The position numbers were made by a program, and so were the translations under genes. Of a stretch of 42,048 nucleotides of DNA, positions 7,295 through 16,666 are shown piece by piece (the stretch's first letter is position 1; each line of letters starts with the position of its first letter). The DNA comes from Laspinema sp. D2d (GTDB lineage: Bacteria > Cyanobacteriota > Cyanobacteriia > Cyanobacteriales > Laspinemataceae). The stretch is from assembly GCF_025370755.1 (NCBI RefSeq), contig NZ_JAMXFC010000047.1:1-42048 (forward strand). Direction: 5' to 3'. The notes beneath the pieces were generated by a model, which worked only from the letters and a program-made list of their open reading frames with translations, was not told the DNA's origin and searched no databases.

Positions 7295-9757
7295 CTAGTT
7301 TCCGCGTAGCATTCGTCCTTGGATGACTTTCCAGGTAGCTGGGGTGACTTCCGAGGCCGCATCATAGCAGCGAACAATCAACCCATTGGCATAAAAATAA
7401 TCCCCTAATGCCTGATTTTCTTCGGGGGATAATTTCAAGCGATCGCTGGACAAATTGAGGGCGGTTAGCCAACTGTGACGAATGCGATCGCGAAACTCAT
7501 AATGCACTTGATAGGCCGCATTGGTATCAGGAATCTCCGTTTGCAGAGCTTGTAAAGTGGCGATCGCCTCCTGACAATCTTTAAAAATTCCCACCTCTTC
7601 TACCAATCGAGTTAGAATACTAACAAAGGCCAAATCTCGGGCGCGATCCAAAGCGAAATTGCTGGGAGCATCGAGTAAACAATCGAGGTCCAGAACCAGT
7701 TGACGAGCGCGATCGCGGGCCAATTTTCGGGCCAGTTCCCGCGTCAATTCTCCAGCGGATTTTTCCACATCTAAGGGGCGATCGCAAATAAACGCCAAAT
7801 TTTTGGTAAAATCCTCTGCTAACCGGCCTGCACGAGTAATCAGTTCAGATAAATTGAACCCCAAAATTTCGCAGAGATTCAACGCCACATTTTCAGGAGA
7901 TTCTACTTCCCCCCGCTGCTTCAATTGGCGAGCAAGGCTATCCGTAGAATAGGGACTTTCCGCCGATAAATCCGGTTCTAAGGTGGCATTTAAGGCCCGC
8001 ACTAGAAACAGCGCTGCCGTCCTTTTCGCCGCCAGGGAAAGCGTCCCCCTATCGTCCTCCGTGGATTCAGAAGCCCATCGCAAGAGCGATCGCAATTTAC
8101 TGGTTTTCAGGTACTTTTGAGCCGATGATTCCATTAAAATCAGTAATTTATCCGCTGTGGGGTAGCGAATCCCTGACACAAATAAAAAGATTTCTTGCCA
8201 ATGGCGCAAGGTCATATTTTTCGCGGAAATTTGAGCGGCTAAATAATAGGTATCGATATAAATAGCCGTAAAATATTCTTGCCAAGTTACTTGAGTAAAG
8301 GCAAAGCGGTCCGGCCCAATTTGCAGCAGTAAACCGGACCGCAACGCGATTTTTTCCAGCATTTTCTCAACCCGATAGCGGTTCTCCGCAATGGTAGGAG
8401 TTAAAGATACTGCTGGATTTTTATTCGAGGGATGATTGGCTTTTTCATTTGGATTCGTGGGAACTATTGTCAAGGAGTTTTTACGCGCTGAGGTTAACGT
8501 AGTCGAATTTTTATTGGTATTGTCCGTGGCATTAGAATTAACATTAGTGGGTACAGAAAAGGGAAAATACTCATCTTTATGTAAATCCAACAAATGCACA
8601 GGAATCCGACTGCTTAAATCGGCCCCAGAAAACACCGAACGTTCAGCGATCGCACTTCGGAAGGCTAATTGAGCCAGCCACAATTTTGCCAATTCCCGAT
8701 TCATTTCCAGACTCGGCGACACTTCCGGAGTCGTGGCAATATTTCCCGCAGCTTCTAGTAAAATGTGAGAAGTTCGTAGATAAAGCGTTGCCCGATTTTC
8801 CGGTAGAGCGTGAGTCCGGTCATACACCAAGCAGAGCAAGGTAAGTGAGAGGGGGAATTCAGCCAAAGAGCGGGCGTGAGCATTTTCGGGGCGTTCTAAA
8901 TCCGCCCGGAGTAAGTCACCACTGGGGGTTGTAGCAGACGGAGTGTTATACCATTGTCGGATCAAACTCGCCTGTTGTCCCTCGTCTAACGGCGCGATCG
9001 CCACCGGATGAAAACTGCGCCAGTGATGGTTAACAACCCCGGGTCGGGAACAAGCTATATATCTATTTTTGGGATAAGTTTGTATAAACCCTTCCAGACG
9101 AGCGATCGCCTCAGCCATCACAAACGAGGGAATGGTATGCAAATCATCCAGTAAAATTAAGCATCGCCCTTGAGCCAGTGCCTCTCGAACCAGTCGATCC
9201 GCAGCGGGAAAACTACAGCGCCGAAACTCATCCGCGATCGCCGTTTCAATTTCCCCTTCCCCACCACTCAAGGTTTTAACTGGAATAAACACCGGAATAT
9301 ACCCGCGCCGAACCACCCCCCCGAACCGAGTTCCCCGTAGGGCTTCTAGGCCGATTTTCCTCAGTAAGACAGACTTTCCCGAACCCGGGGAACCCCAGAT
9401 CATCACCCCATCCCGTTCATTGATCACCGCGATCGCAGATTTAGGAGTAGACTCCACTGGGGAAGCATTCGGGTTCGTCATTCCTGGCTCATCCATCTCC
9501 CTCACCTGCATATCCACATAGAGAGATTCTAACGGCACGGGATCGCGAGTTCCTAACAAATCAATCGTCGCATACCGTTGGAGATAGAGGTTGACATAAG
9601 TCTCCGAAGCAGCAGCGATCGCCTCCTTCGTTTTTTTATCCGGAGTTCGGGGAAAAATACCCAATAATTTGCTCTTATCTTCCAACAGCGTATCTGTTGC
9701 AATTTGAGCAATATTGGTAGCGGCATCTGCAACAATCGTTTTTCGTGGAATCATCAT
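7295..9757 (-). CDS. NACHT-domain STAND NTPase with NCH2-like C-terminus
   Basis: An 820-residue signalling-type NTPase. The N-terminal helical region (1-105) has no recognised enzymatic effector. The NACHT core shows Walker A GSPGSGKS at 122-129, Walker B LILLDDLHTI at 201-209 (Asp204/Asp205) and the sensor-like strand YIACSRPG at 233-240. A winged-helix/helical part follows, interrupted by an Asn/Thr-rich insert at about 401-455 that looks disordered, then FTQVTWQEYFTAIYI typical of the NACHT arm. The C-terminus, about 750-820, reads like the NCH2 domain of cyanobacterial NACHT proteins (LSPEENQALGDYFYANGLIV). Such proteins act as NLR-like sensors, some in phage defence; that role is inferred. 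Two tandem ATGs mark the start, with no clear ribosome site. A perfect dyad lies 16 bases upstream. Confidence 0.85.
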   Translation of the reverse strand: MMIPRKTIVADAATNIAQIATDTLLEDKSKLLGIFPRTPDKKTKEAIAAASETYVNLYLQRYATIDLLGTRDPVPLESLYVDMQVREMDEPGMTNPNASPVESTPKSAIAVINERDGVMIWGSPGSGKSVLLRKIGLEALRGTRFGGVVRRGYIPVFIPVKTLSGGEGEIETAIADEFRRCSFPAADRLVREALAQGRCLILLDDLHTIPSFVMAEAIARLEGFIQTYPKNRYIACSRPGVVNHHWRSFHPVAIAPLDEGQQASLIRQWYNTPSATTPSGDLLRADLERPENAHARSLAEFPLSLTLLCLVYDRTHALPENRATLYLRTSHILLEAAGNIATTPEVSPSLEMNRELAKLWLAQLAFRSAIAERSVFSGADLSSRIPVHLLDLHKDEYFPFSVPTNVNSNATDNTNKNSTTLTSARKNSLTIVPTNPNEKANHPSNKNPAVSLTPTIAENRYRVEKMLEKIALRSGLLLQIGPDRFAFTQVTWQEYFTAIYIDTYYLAAQISAKNMTLRHWQEIFLFVSGIRYPTADKLLILMESSAQKYLKTSKLRSLLRWASESTEDDRGTLSLAAKRTAALFLVRALNATLEPDLSAESPYSTDSLARQLKQRGEVESPENVALNLCEILGFNLSELITRAGRLAEDFTKNLAFICDRPLDVEKSAGELTRELARKLARDRARQLVLDLDCLLDAPSNFALDRARDLAFVSILTRLVEEVGIFKDCQEAIATLQALQTEIPDTNAAYQVHYEFRDRIRHSWLTALNLSSDRLKLSPEENQALGDYFYANGLIVRCYDAASEVTPATWKVIQGRMLRGN

Positions 9758-9772
9758 ATTAAAAATTTGGGT

Positions 9773-9787
9773 CTAATCTAGGATTAG
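9773..9787. promoter_or_regulatory. Perfect dyad before the NACHT gene, possible operator
   Basis: CTAATC-TAG-GATTAG, a six-base perfect inverted repeat with a three-base spacer, 16 bases upstream of the NACHT ATG. The position would suit a repressor site or a leader hairpin masking the start. No regulator can be named. Confidence 0.35.
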
Positions 9788-9951
9788 CCCTATTATGAGC
9801 TTAATGTTTGATAGTCTTATTCTCGCAAAAGTTAGAAAATTCGACAAGAGACCCCAACTCGCTTTTCAGATAGGGTTCTAACCGATAACCAGTGAAACCC
9901 ACAAATAAACGGTTCCACTGGTTAAACCCCACTTCCGAACGACCCCAAGTC

Positions 9952-11157
9952 TTAAACCACTGCCACCGCTTTACTGGCAAAAATTTTCTCGATCGCCTCT
10001 TCAACCACCTTATCTGGCGTTGAAGCACCGGATGTCACCCCAATCACCAGGGGTCCGGGCGGTAGCCAATTTTCGGCAATTTCTAACTCTTGATGCAAAG
10101 GTTTATGTTCGATGCGATTTCCCGGGAGAATCCGACTCGCACTATCAATATGATAAGACGGAATTCCTCGATCAATCGCAATTTGTTGTAACTGCGTCGT
10201 ATTCGAGGAATTATACCCGCCAATCACCACGATCGCATCCACTTGATCCTCGACCAAATCCAACATGGCATCTTGACGTTCTTGGGTGGCATCGCAGATC
10301 GTATTAAAGGCCAAAAAATGCTGATTTAAGTCTGCGGGACCATATTTTTTCATCATCGTCCGTTCAAACAACTTGCCCATTGCTTCCGTCTCACTTTTGA
10401 GCATCGTGGTTTGATTCGCAATGCCAACTTGTGCTAAATCTCGGTCCGGGTCAAATCCGGGCGAAACGGCTTTACTGAATTTTGCCATGAACTCAGCTTT
10501 ATCCCCACCATTGAGAATATAATTAGCAACATATTCCGCTTCGGCCATATTCAATACAATTAAATAAGTTCCGGCAAAAGAACTGGTTGCCAGGGTTTCT
10601 TCATGCTTATATTTGCCATGAATAATGGAAGTGTAATTGCCTTTTTTATGTTTTTCTACACTATTCCAAACTTTAGAAACCCAAGGACAAGTAGTGTCTA
10701 CAATTGTGCAGCCTTTTTCATTGAGTAACTGCATTTCTTGAACCGTGGCACCAAAGGCCGGTAAAATCACCACATCCCCCGGTTGAACCACTTCAAAATC
10801 TTTTTTCCCTTCATCAACGGGGATGAATTCAACATTCATCTCTTGGATATGTTGATTAACGCTGGGATTGTGGATGATTTCATTGGTAATCCAGATGCGT
10901 TCCGTGGGAAAATGCTGACGAGTTTCGTAGGCGATCGCCACGGCGCGTTCGACCCCCCAGCAAAATCCAAATGCTTGGGCGAGACGGATAGTAACCTCGC
11001 CACGAGTCAAAGTGTAATTATTGTCTCGGATTTGCTGAATCAGGGGACTTTGATAAACGGAGTTCATCACCCCAGTTACTTCTTCTTGGTGACCAAATCC
11101 CTTGCGATGATAGTTATCAGACTTTTGCAGTGCGCGTTTGAAAGCTTTAGTGTCCAT
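9952..11157 (-). CDS. ispH: 4-hydroxy-3-methylbut-2-enyl diphosphate reductase
   Basis: Last enzyme of the MEP pathway, reducing HMBPP to IPP and DMAPP, which feed carotenoids, the phytol tail of chlorophyll and quinones. The three Cys ligands of the [4Fe-4S] cluster are present: C66 in [12 protein letters not shown]157 in [11 protein letters not shown] and C288 in [11 protein letters not shown]. The 401 residues fit the cyanobacterial/plant-type IspH. The frame extends upstream into a leucine/proline/histidine-rich string, but that is translation of the 9-bp repeat array and not protein. The ATG at 11157 ([14 protein letters not shown]) has AGGA upstream and gives the family length. The repeat array begins about 55 bases upstream, inside the leader region. 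Confidence 0.96.
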   Translation of the reverse strand: MDTKAFKRALQKSDNYHRKGFGHQEEVTGVMNSVYQSPLIQQIRDNNYTLTRGEVTIRLAQAFGFCWGVERAVAIAYETRQHFPTERIWITNEIIHNPSVNQHIQEMNVEFIPVDEGKKDFEVVQPGDVVILPAFGATVQEMQLLNEKGCTIVDTTCPWVSKVWNSVEKHKKGNYTSIIHGKYKHEETLATSSFAGTYLIVLNMAEAEYVANYILNGGDKAEFMAKFSKAVSPGFDPDRDLAQVGIANQTTMLKSETEAMGKLFERTMMKKYGPADLNQHFLAFNTICDATQERQDAMLDLVEDQVDAIVVIGGYNSSNTTQLQQIAIDRGIPSYHIDSASRILPGNRIEHKPLHQELEIAENWLPPGPLVIGVTSGASTPDKVVEEAIEKIFASKAVAVV

Positions 11158-11212
11158 GCCGTGAAATCCTAGCTTCTTTTCTCTTGATTGTAGAAGACTT
11201 AGGTTACCGGGA

Positions 11213-11312
11213 GTGGGGAGATGGGGAGGATGGGGTAGATGGGGGAGATTGGGGAGATGGGGGAGATGGGGGAGATGGGGGAGATGGGGAAGATAGGGGA
11301 GATATGGGAGAT
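11213..11312. repeat. 9-bp minisatellite, GGGGGAGAT type
   Basis: About eleven tandem, imperfect copies of a purine-rich 9-mer (mostly GGGGGAGAT, with variants GGGGAGGAT, GGGGTAGAT, GGGGAAGAT). It lies between the SGNH hydrolase gene and ispH, close to the ispH start. Any reading frame through it is an artefact. Confidence 0.9.
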
Positions 11313-11354
11313 GAGGTGGAAACGACAGCAAGTCGTTAATACAAAATTCTTAAT

Positions 11355-11426
11355 CCTCCCCATCCTCCCCATCCTCCCCATCCTCCCCATCCTCCCCATC
11401 CTCCCCATCCTCCCCATCCTCCCCAT
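11355..11426. repeat. 9-bp minisatellite, opposite orientation (CCTCCCCAT x8)
   Basis: Eight perfect tandem copies of CCTCCCCAT, the reverse complement of the ATGGGGAGG form of the neighbouring array. It starts just after the stop codon of the SGNH hydrolase gene. With the array at 11213-11312 it can form a long imperfect hairpin in a minus-strand transcript. Confidence 0.93.
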
Positions 11427-11432
11427 CCATCC

Positions 11433-12260
11433 TCAACTGGGATCAAACACCATCAAGGCGGTTCGCCAGACTAAGTAACCTTGCTCGTTGAGATGTAAAC
11501 CGTCGGTGGTGAGATCGAGGCGGAGGTTGCCTTGAGAGTCGGAGAAGATGGGGTAGAGGTCCAGGAACTCAACCCCTTCCTCGGAGGCGATCGCGGCGAG
11601 TTGGCGATTGATGTCGCGGATCTGTTCGTTGGGGATACTCAGGAGGCGATCGCGACCTTCCCAAGTCGAACCGGCCCCACTGTGGGGTAAAATGGATTGG
11701 ACGACTATTCGAGCATTGGGATGAACCCAGATGAGATCGCGAACGATCGCCCGTTGATTTTCCACAACCTCTGACGGTGAAATGCCGCGAATCAGGTCAT
11801 TAATCCCAATCATCACAAAAATCACCTCGGGATCGCTGTTGTCAAATAACGATAATCGTTTCAACAACCCCGAAGAGACTTCTCCAGAAATTCCTTGATT
11901 GAGCCAAGTGCGTTGGGGAGGCAGCAGTTCCGGTGGGAACCAGAGACTAATCGAATCTCCAGCGAGAACCCCGAGACGTTCCGGGGGATTAGCGGCGATC
12001 GCCTCCGCTTCCCGTTGTAACTGAGCCAACCATTGCTGATAATTCCACTGGTGACGGGGACCTAACTCAGGCTCCATGCCTGGGGTTTGTGAACCCGAGG
12101 CATTCTGCGCACTCGAACCATTCCCCTGTAATGCCGACAAATTTTGGAGATCCGAGGACGAACTTTGAGCGCGGACGATCAGTAAAATGACCGTGAGCAT
12201 CAAAATCCCATTCGTAGCCAGGGATAACAAAGCCCAGGGGGGTATCTTTGACCAGAACAT
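11433..12260 (-). CDS. SGNH/GDSL-type hydrolase with N-terminal membrane anchor
   Basis: A 275-residue esterase/lipase-like protein. Block I holds the nucleophile Ser103 in LAGDSISLW. Block II Gly is in NQGISGEVSSG, block III Asn154 in MIGINDLIRG, and block V Asp253/His256 in TTDGLHLNEQGY, so the catalytic set is complete. Residues about 9-30 form one hydrophobic helix followed by a Ser/Gln/Gly-rich linker to about 70, indicating a periplasm-facing anchored enzyme. The frame opens with a TTG at 12308, but the ATG at 12260 directly before the membrane helix is preferred. Likely acts on acyl or acetyl esters of lipid or envelope glycan (inference). A second SGNH hydrolase lies at 35849-36565 and is only distantly similar. 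Confidence 0.85.
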   Translation of the reverse strand: MFWSKIPPWALLSLATNGILMLTVILLIVRAQSSSSDLQNLSALQGNGSSAQNASGSQTPGMEPELGPRHQWNYQQWLAQLQREAEAIAANPPERLGVLAGDSISLWFPPELLPPQRTWLNQGISGEVSSGLLKRLSLFDNSDPEVIFVMIGINDLIRGISPSEVVENQRAIVRDLIWVHPNARIVVQSILPHSGAGSTWEGRDRLLSIPNEQIRDINRQLAAIASEEGVEFLDLYPIFSDSQGNLRLDLTTDGLHLNEQGYLVWRTALMVFDPS

Positions 12261-12406
12261 GACCGCGAATTTAGACAGAACCGGGTTTGAACGCAAATTT
12301 AAACGCAATGCCGTCGATCGCTACGCAACAATAAATTCCCGACCTACTCTGCACCTTCAAGCGGACCTTGCCCGGAAGCTTATCCCTACTCGTCGCACCT
12401 GCGGGC

Positions 12407-12463
12407 AAAAAAAATGCGGTCAGGAGATACTTCCAGTGTATTAAAAATCCTCCTAAGACCGCA
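12407..12463 (-). terminator. Rho-independent terminator after amt
   Basis: On the minus strand a TGCGGTC/GACCGCA stem (12415-12421 with 12457-12463) is extended by inner AGGA/TCCT pairing and followed by eight T residues (12407-12414 on the plus strand read as A). It begins 48 bases past the amt stop. Confidence 0.85.
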
Positions 12464-12510
12464 AATATAGCAAATAATCAAAAGTTGAGAGTGCAGACTG
12501 CACCCCTAGG

Positions 12511-14040
12511 CTAGGGACCTCCCCCTGCCATCCCGCGATTATCCTTGAGGAAGCCGCTGTAAGCTTCCATGCCATGTTCGGCAATATCTAAGCCTTTCAA
12601 TTCTTCGTCTTCCGTGACTCGGATCCCTAGGAAATATTTGAGAACAACCCAGAAAATCGTGCTTAGAAGAACAGTCATCCCCCCAACGGAGGCCACCCCG
12701 AGGAATTGGATACCCAGTTGGGCCAGACTCCCCGTATAGAATAAACCGCTATCTACATTAAACAGACCCACGGCTAAAGTTCCCCAGACTCCATTGACGA
12801 GGTGAACTGAGGTCGCCCCTACGGGGTCATCAATTTGGATATTGTCAAAGAAAGTGACTGCGAACACCACTAAAATGCCGCCGATGGTCCCGATAATGGC
12901 AGCACCAAATACGCTGAAGCCATTACAACCGGCAGTAACTGCCACCAGTCCAGCGAGGATGCCGTTAATAATCATGGAAAGGTCAGGTTTGCCCAGATAT
13001 ATCCAAGCAACCAGGGTTGCAGCAATAGCACCCATAGCAGCGCCAATGTTAGTGACTACAGCAATGTGAGCGATGGTGTGGTCAGCCGCCATCGTTGAAC
13101 CCGGGTTAAAGCCAAACCAGCAGACCCACAAAATCAAGCATCCCAAGGTAGCGATACTCATGTTATGTCCCGGTAATGCCACGGGACGTCCATCTTGATA
13201 TTTACCGAGACGTGGCCCTACGAAAGCAGCTCCCATCAGGGCAGCCCAGCCGCCCACGGAGTGCACTGCGGTGCAGCCTGCAAAGTCCAGAAAGCCTAAC
13301 TGTGCAAGCCAGCCTCCACCCCAGACCCAATGTCCGGTGATGGGGTAGGCAATTCCGACGAGTAAAAGACTGAAGATTAAGAAGTCAACAAACTTAATCC
13401 GTTCAGCGACGGCACCGGAAACAATGGTAGCGGCAGTACCGGCAAAAGCAACTTGGAATAAAAACTTCGCCGCTAGAGGGACTCCGGCCCAGTTTAGAGA
13501 ATCGAAGACCCCAACGTAAGCGTCCCCGGTTGCGGGACTGTTGTCGGGTCCGGCGAGGAAAAAGCCGCTAAAGCCGATGAAAGGATTACCATCCCCGAAC
13601 ATCAAGCCAAATCCGATCGCCCAGAATGCCACCGTCGCTAAGGCGAATACAATCAGGTTTTTGGAGAGGATGTTGACAGCATTTTTTTGACGGCAAAAGC
13701 CAGTTTCCAACATTGCGAACCCGGCGTTCATAAAGATGACCAAGATGGAGGCAATCACCACCCACATGGTATCCAAACCGATCCGGAGTTGTTCTGTGTC
13801 CGTTAAGGTTTCCGGTAGATCACCGGGGGGAGCTTGGGCCACCGCAGAATAGGCCGATACCAACAAAATGATGCTGGCTAAAGGAATACAGGCTTTCCAC
13901 GAGGGGGAGAGTCTCCCAATAGCGGAGAATAATTTTTGAAAAATCGAGTTTTCCAGGCGTTGGGGGGCATTCCGAATGGAAGACCGCCGCCTACGATATC
14001 TGGGTTTTGATTTCTGGCTGAAGTTTAGTTTAAAGGTCAT
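12511..14040 (-). CDS. amt: Ammonium transporter, Amt family
   Basis: Membrane channel/transporter for ammonium uptake. The 509-residue protein begins with a basic stretch (about 15-25, rich in Arg) and a hydrophobic signal segment ending SAVAQA near residue 70. The Amt body of about eleven helices starts at [20 protein letters not shown], with the conserved ETGFCRQKN. The twin-His pore residues lie in [14 protein letters not shown] and in the later [14 protein letters not shown]; the periplasmic Phe-gate region FGDGNPF and the GFNPGST motif are also visible. The ATG at 14040 (MTFKLNFSQ) is preferred over a GTG-like extension to 14073. A GTA-N8-TAC NtcA-type site lies about 285 bases upstream, consistent with induction under nitrogen limitation. 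A strong terminator follows. Monocistronic. Confidence 0.95.
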   Translation of the reverse strand: MTFKLNFSQKSKPRYRRRRSSIRNAPQRLENSIFQKLFSAIGRLSPSWKACIPLASIILLVSAYSAVAQAPPGDLPETLTDTEQLRIGLDTMWVVIASILVIFMNAGFAMLETGFCRQKNAVNILSKNLIVFALATVAFWAIGFGLMFGDGNPFIGFSGFFLAGPDNSPATGDAYVGVFDSLNWAGVPLAAKFLFQVAFAGTAATIVSGAVAERIKFVDFLIFSLLLVGIAYPITGHWVWGGGWLAQLGFLDFAGCTAVHSVGGWAALMGAAFVGPRLGKYQDGRPVALPGHNMSIATLGCLILWVCWFGFNPGSTMAADHTIAHIAVVTNIGAAMGAIAATLVAWIYLGKPDLSMIINGILAGLVAVTAGCNGFSVFGAAIIGTIGGILVVFAVTFFDNIQIDDPVGATSVHLVNGVWGTLAVGLFNVDSGLFYTGSLAQLGIQFLGVASVGGMTVLLSTIFWVVLKYFLGIRVTEDEELKGLDIAEHGMEAYSGFLKDNRGMAGGGP

Positions 14041-14322
14041 TGTCGGACTTTGCGGTGAATGGGTCAAGCACATTGAATTGCCGGAGCAAGTGGGTGCTTT
14101 AGAAGTGGAAAGCTAGGGCGATCGCCTACGTCGGATTGGTCGTAGGTTGTCCCCCATTTGCACCTTCCAGACTTCAGAGCTGGCGATTTTCTAAAATGAC
14201 TTAGGCTAGGGAACCTCGGATGAGCGCCGGAACCTGATGCAACCGCCTCTGTTTTCGGAAAAAGCCGACGGATCTCCATGCTCCGAGTCACAATGATTGC
14301 ACCAATTCTGGGAAATTCATTC

Positions 14323-14338
14323 TGTATCAGAGTTTACA
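14323..14338 (-). promoter_or_regulatory. NtcA-type binding site upstream of amt
   Basis: TGTATCAGAGTTTACA matches the consensus GTA-N8-TAC, with the flanking T and A that strengthen it. On the minus strand a TGCAAT lies 22 bases downstream, close to the TAN3T -10 position expected of an NtcA-activated promoter though not exact. It precedes amt, a classic NtcA target. Confidence 0.6.
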
Positions 14339-14359
14339 TTTTTTGAGGCGCTTGTTTCC

Positions 14360-14434
14360 CTTGCCCGAGAGAAAAATCTCTGACTGTTTCCCCCATTGGC
14401 TGGTTTTGATGGCCCAAACCTCTCAATGGGCAAG
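14360..14434 (-). terminator. Stem-loop region after purE, probable terminator
   Basis: Long-range CTTGCCC/GGGCAAG (14360-14366 with 14428-14434) competes with an inner CCCATTG/CAATGGG pair. A small perfect hairpin AGAGA-TTTT-TCTCT lies at 14368-14381. It starts about 30 bases beyond the purE stop and before the amt promoter, so it likely separates the two transcripts. There is no long T tract. Confidence 0.4.
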
Positions 14435-14462
14435 GGTCGGTTTTCCTGGTTCCCTCTGGAAG

Positions 14463-14984
14463 TTAGGGCATTTGAGTTAAGTATTCTTGATAACCCAGTT
14501 CCTCTAACCTCCCTTGCTTTTCCATCACCGAGTTTTTGAGGCTTTGGCGGTACTCTTGCACGAGATCCAGCAATTGCGGCTGATGGGTGGCTAAAATTTG
14601 CACCGCTAACAATCCGGCGTTTTTGGCATTCCCGATCGCTACCGTTGCCACGGGAATTCCTCCCGGCATTTGTACAATAGAGTAAAGAGAGTCCAGACCC
14701 TGAAGGTGCCGAGTGGATACGGGAACCCCAATCACAGGTAAGGGGGTCAGTGCTGCCACCATTCCCGGGAGATGGGCGGCCCCTCCTGCACCGGCAATAA
14801 TCACTTTCAGTCCTCGCTGATGCGCCTGGGAAGCATACTGCACCATCCGTTCCGGGGTACGATGAGCGGAGACGATCGCCACTTCTACGGGAACCTGAAA
14901 TTCCTCACAGACGGCGATCGCCTCTTTCATCGTCGGCAGATCTGAATCGCTGCCCATAATAATGCCGATTTGGGGTTGACTCAT
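14463..14984 (-). CDS. purE: N5-carboxyaminoimidazole ribonucleotide mutase
   Basis: Class I PurE, converting N5-CAIR to CAIR in purine synthesis. At 173 residues it has normal length. The nucleotide-phosphate loop is [12 protein letters not shown] at about 8-19. The catalytic His41 sits in [11 protein letters not shown]. The glycine-rich loop reads [13 protein letters not shown], and the later segment is [20 protein letters not shown] then [13 protein letters not shown]. Start ATG at 14984 ([15 protein letters not shown]) agrees with homologues. Its partner purK is not in the window. It is divergent from nagA with about 390 bases between starts. Confidence 0.96.
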   Translation of the reverse strand: MSQPQIGIIMGSDSDLPTMKEAIAVCEEFQVPVEVAIVSAHRTPERMVQYASQAHQRGLKVIIAGAGGAAHLPGMVAALTPLPVIGVPVSTRHLQGLDSLYSIVQMPGGIPVATVAIGNAKNAGLLAVQILATHQPQLLDLVQEYRQSLKNSVMEKQGRLEELGYQEYLTQMP

Positions 14985-15372
14985 GGGATGTTTTGAGATT
15001 TTAAATGGGAGATTTTAAATTTTATCGGCAAACTGTTAAATTTTAAGGGTTAAATTTTAGAATTTAACGTTAAAAATCAGGGTAAAGTAGGAGATTTCCG
15101 ATGAAACGCCTTCTTAAAAAGGCTAATTCTCCGAAATCTCGCCTCAAGTGGCGAGGTTCAATCAACCCAAATTCATCCCTAAAAAATCCTCTTCCAAATC
15201 CCTCAGCTAACCTCTCTTAAGCTCTGACCTAGCTCAAAAAAAAGAAAGGAGAAAATCTTGACCTCCTTGAAGTGCGCCTATCTGGCTCGCTAAAATTATT
15301 CCGTTTAAATACATCTCTTACACTTAATCTGTTTTAGATTCCCACTCACCTTTTTGTTTGACAACAACCTCG
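14985..15372. other. Divergent intergenic region purE/nagA with hairpins
   Basis: AT-rich near purE. Two adjacent hairpins stand out: GCCTT-cttaaaa-AGGC around 15108-15123 and CTCGCC-TCAAGT-GGCGAG at 15138-15155. They lie about 220 bases before the nagA start and could be leader structures or a small RNA. No riboswitch class is recognised and no gene is seen. Confidence 0.4.
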
Positions 15373-16614
15373 ATGACTCCACTATCACGCCTCCGTACTC
15401 TTCTGCCCATCTCGGGTTGCACCAACTTGGATATTATCAATGCTCAACTTCCCGGTTATGAAGATTTGCACTGGCTGCGAATTGATCAACAAGGTGCGAT
15501 CGCAGTGATTCAACCCATGAAAACCGAGAAGCCTCCCATTCCCTCTGTGGAAAATTTACAGGACATGGCCTTACTCGATGTAGAAGGGGACTGGGTTTCT
15601 TTGGGCGGGGTCGATCTCCAAATTAATGGCGCGTTAGGACTCGCCTTTCCCGATCTAGAATTGGCTGACTTTGACAAACTCAAAGATATTTGTCAATTTC
15701 TCTGGCATGAAGGCGTAGATGTTTTTCTACCCACCCTCGTCACCACTTCAGTAGAAAATATTCAGCGATCGCTCGCTACTTTGTCCTCCTTTATCAACAA
15801 CCCCGAATATTCCGGTCCCAACAATCAACGCACGGCTAAAATTGGCGGCGTCCACTTAGAAGGACCCTTCCTCAATCCGGACAAACGCGGCGCACATCCT
15901 GGGGAATATCTCCTCCCCCTCACCCTGGAAAATGTCAAGCGGGTTTTAGGTGACTATGCCCCACTGGTCAAAATTATCACCCTGGCCCCGGAATTAGATC
16001 CTAGTGGTGAAACCCTAGACTATCTGCACTCCCTGGGAATTACCATTAGTTTGGGTCACTCCCTCGCCACCGCCGAACAAGCGACAGCCGCCTTTAATCG
16101 GGGTGCCAGGATGGTGACTCATGCGTTTAATGCCATGCCACCGATTCATCACCGACAACCGGGGTTATTAGGGGCGGCGATCGTCCATCCGGAGGTGAAA
16201 TGTGGGTTAATTGCCGATGGTGAGCACATTTCTCCCATTACCATTGAGTTGCTGCTGCGTGCCAGTCACTATTACAAAGGGATTTTTCTCGTGAGTGATG
16301 CGCTTTCTCCCTTGGGACTCCCCGACGGGAAATATCCCTGGGATAGTCGTCAAATCGAAGTGATTAATGGGACCGCCCGCCTCGAAGATGGCACCCTCGC
16401 CGGTACCACCTTGCCGCTGCTGACTGGAGTGCAGAATTTAGTCAAATGGGGACTCTGTGAAGTGGGAGATGCGATCGCCTTGGCAACGAAATCCCCACGC
16501 TGGGCGATCGGCTTACCCCAGTTAAACATTGGTCAACCCGCTTCTTTACTCCGCTGGCATCTCGATGAATCGGAAAATTTGTTAACCTGGGAGCGACTTG
16601 GACCCCTGGACTAA
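15373..16614 (+). CDS. nagA: N-acetylglucosamine-6-phosphate deacetylase
   Basis: Amidohydrolase-superfamily enzyme removing acetate from GlcNAc-6-P in amino-sugar/cell-wall recycling. From the ATG at 15373 it has 413 residues. Metal and substrate residues are visible: Glu in GVHLEGPFLNP (about 163), His in ISLGHSLAT (about 229), His in VTHAFNAMPP (about 250) and the catalytic Asp in LVSDALSPLG (about 309). The early N-terminal metal site is GGVDLQINGALG, with Asp-Gln in place of the two His seen in some amidohydrolases, as is usual for NagA. An in-frame TTG at 15358 is an alternative start; neither has a good ribosome site. mgsA follows 52 bases later. NagB is not in the window. Confidence 0.93.
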   Translation: MTPLSRLRTLLPISGCTNLDIINAQLPGYEDLHWLRIDQQGAIAVIQPMKTEKPPIPSVENLQDMALLDVEGDWVSLGGVDLQINGALGLAFPDLELADFDKLKDICQFLWHEGVDVFLPTLVTTSVENIQRSLATLSSFINNPEYSGPNNQRTAKIGGVHLEGPFLNPDKRGAHPGEYLLPLTLENVKRVLGDYAPLVKIITLAPELDPSGETLDYLHSLGITISLGHSLATAEQATAAFNRGARMVTHAFNAMPPIHHRQPGLLGAAIVHPEVKCGLIADGEHISPITIELLLRASHYYKGIFLVSDALSPLGLPDGKYPWDSRQIEVINGTARLEDGTLAGTTLPLLTGVQNLVKWGLCEVGDAIALATKSPRWAIGLPQLNIGQPASLLRWHLDESENLLTWERLGPLD

Positions 16615-16666
16615 CGGCATAGAGCCTCTCCGGGGCCACTTCAAAGCGCCCACTGGATTTAATCTC

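Noticed and set aside
11213-11426. CRISPR-like array
   Set aside because: Units are contiguous 9-mers without spacers of unique sequence; it is a minisatellite.
11158-11478. Leucine/proline/histidine-rich N-terminal extension of IspH and other frames across 11.2-11.48 kb
   Set aside because: They are translations of 9-bp purine/pyrimidine repeats, which stay open in several frames. IspH length and ribosome site place the start at 11157.
14064-14291. 75-codon minus-strand frame upstream of amt
   Set aside because: It lies in the probable amt leader below the NtcA site, shows no family features, and has biased, low-quality composition.
15062-15372. GlcN6P (glmS-type) or other riboswitch before nagA
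   Set aside because: Two hairpins are visible but no conserved core of any riboswitch class could be recognised.
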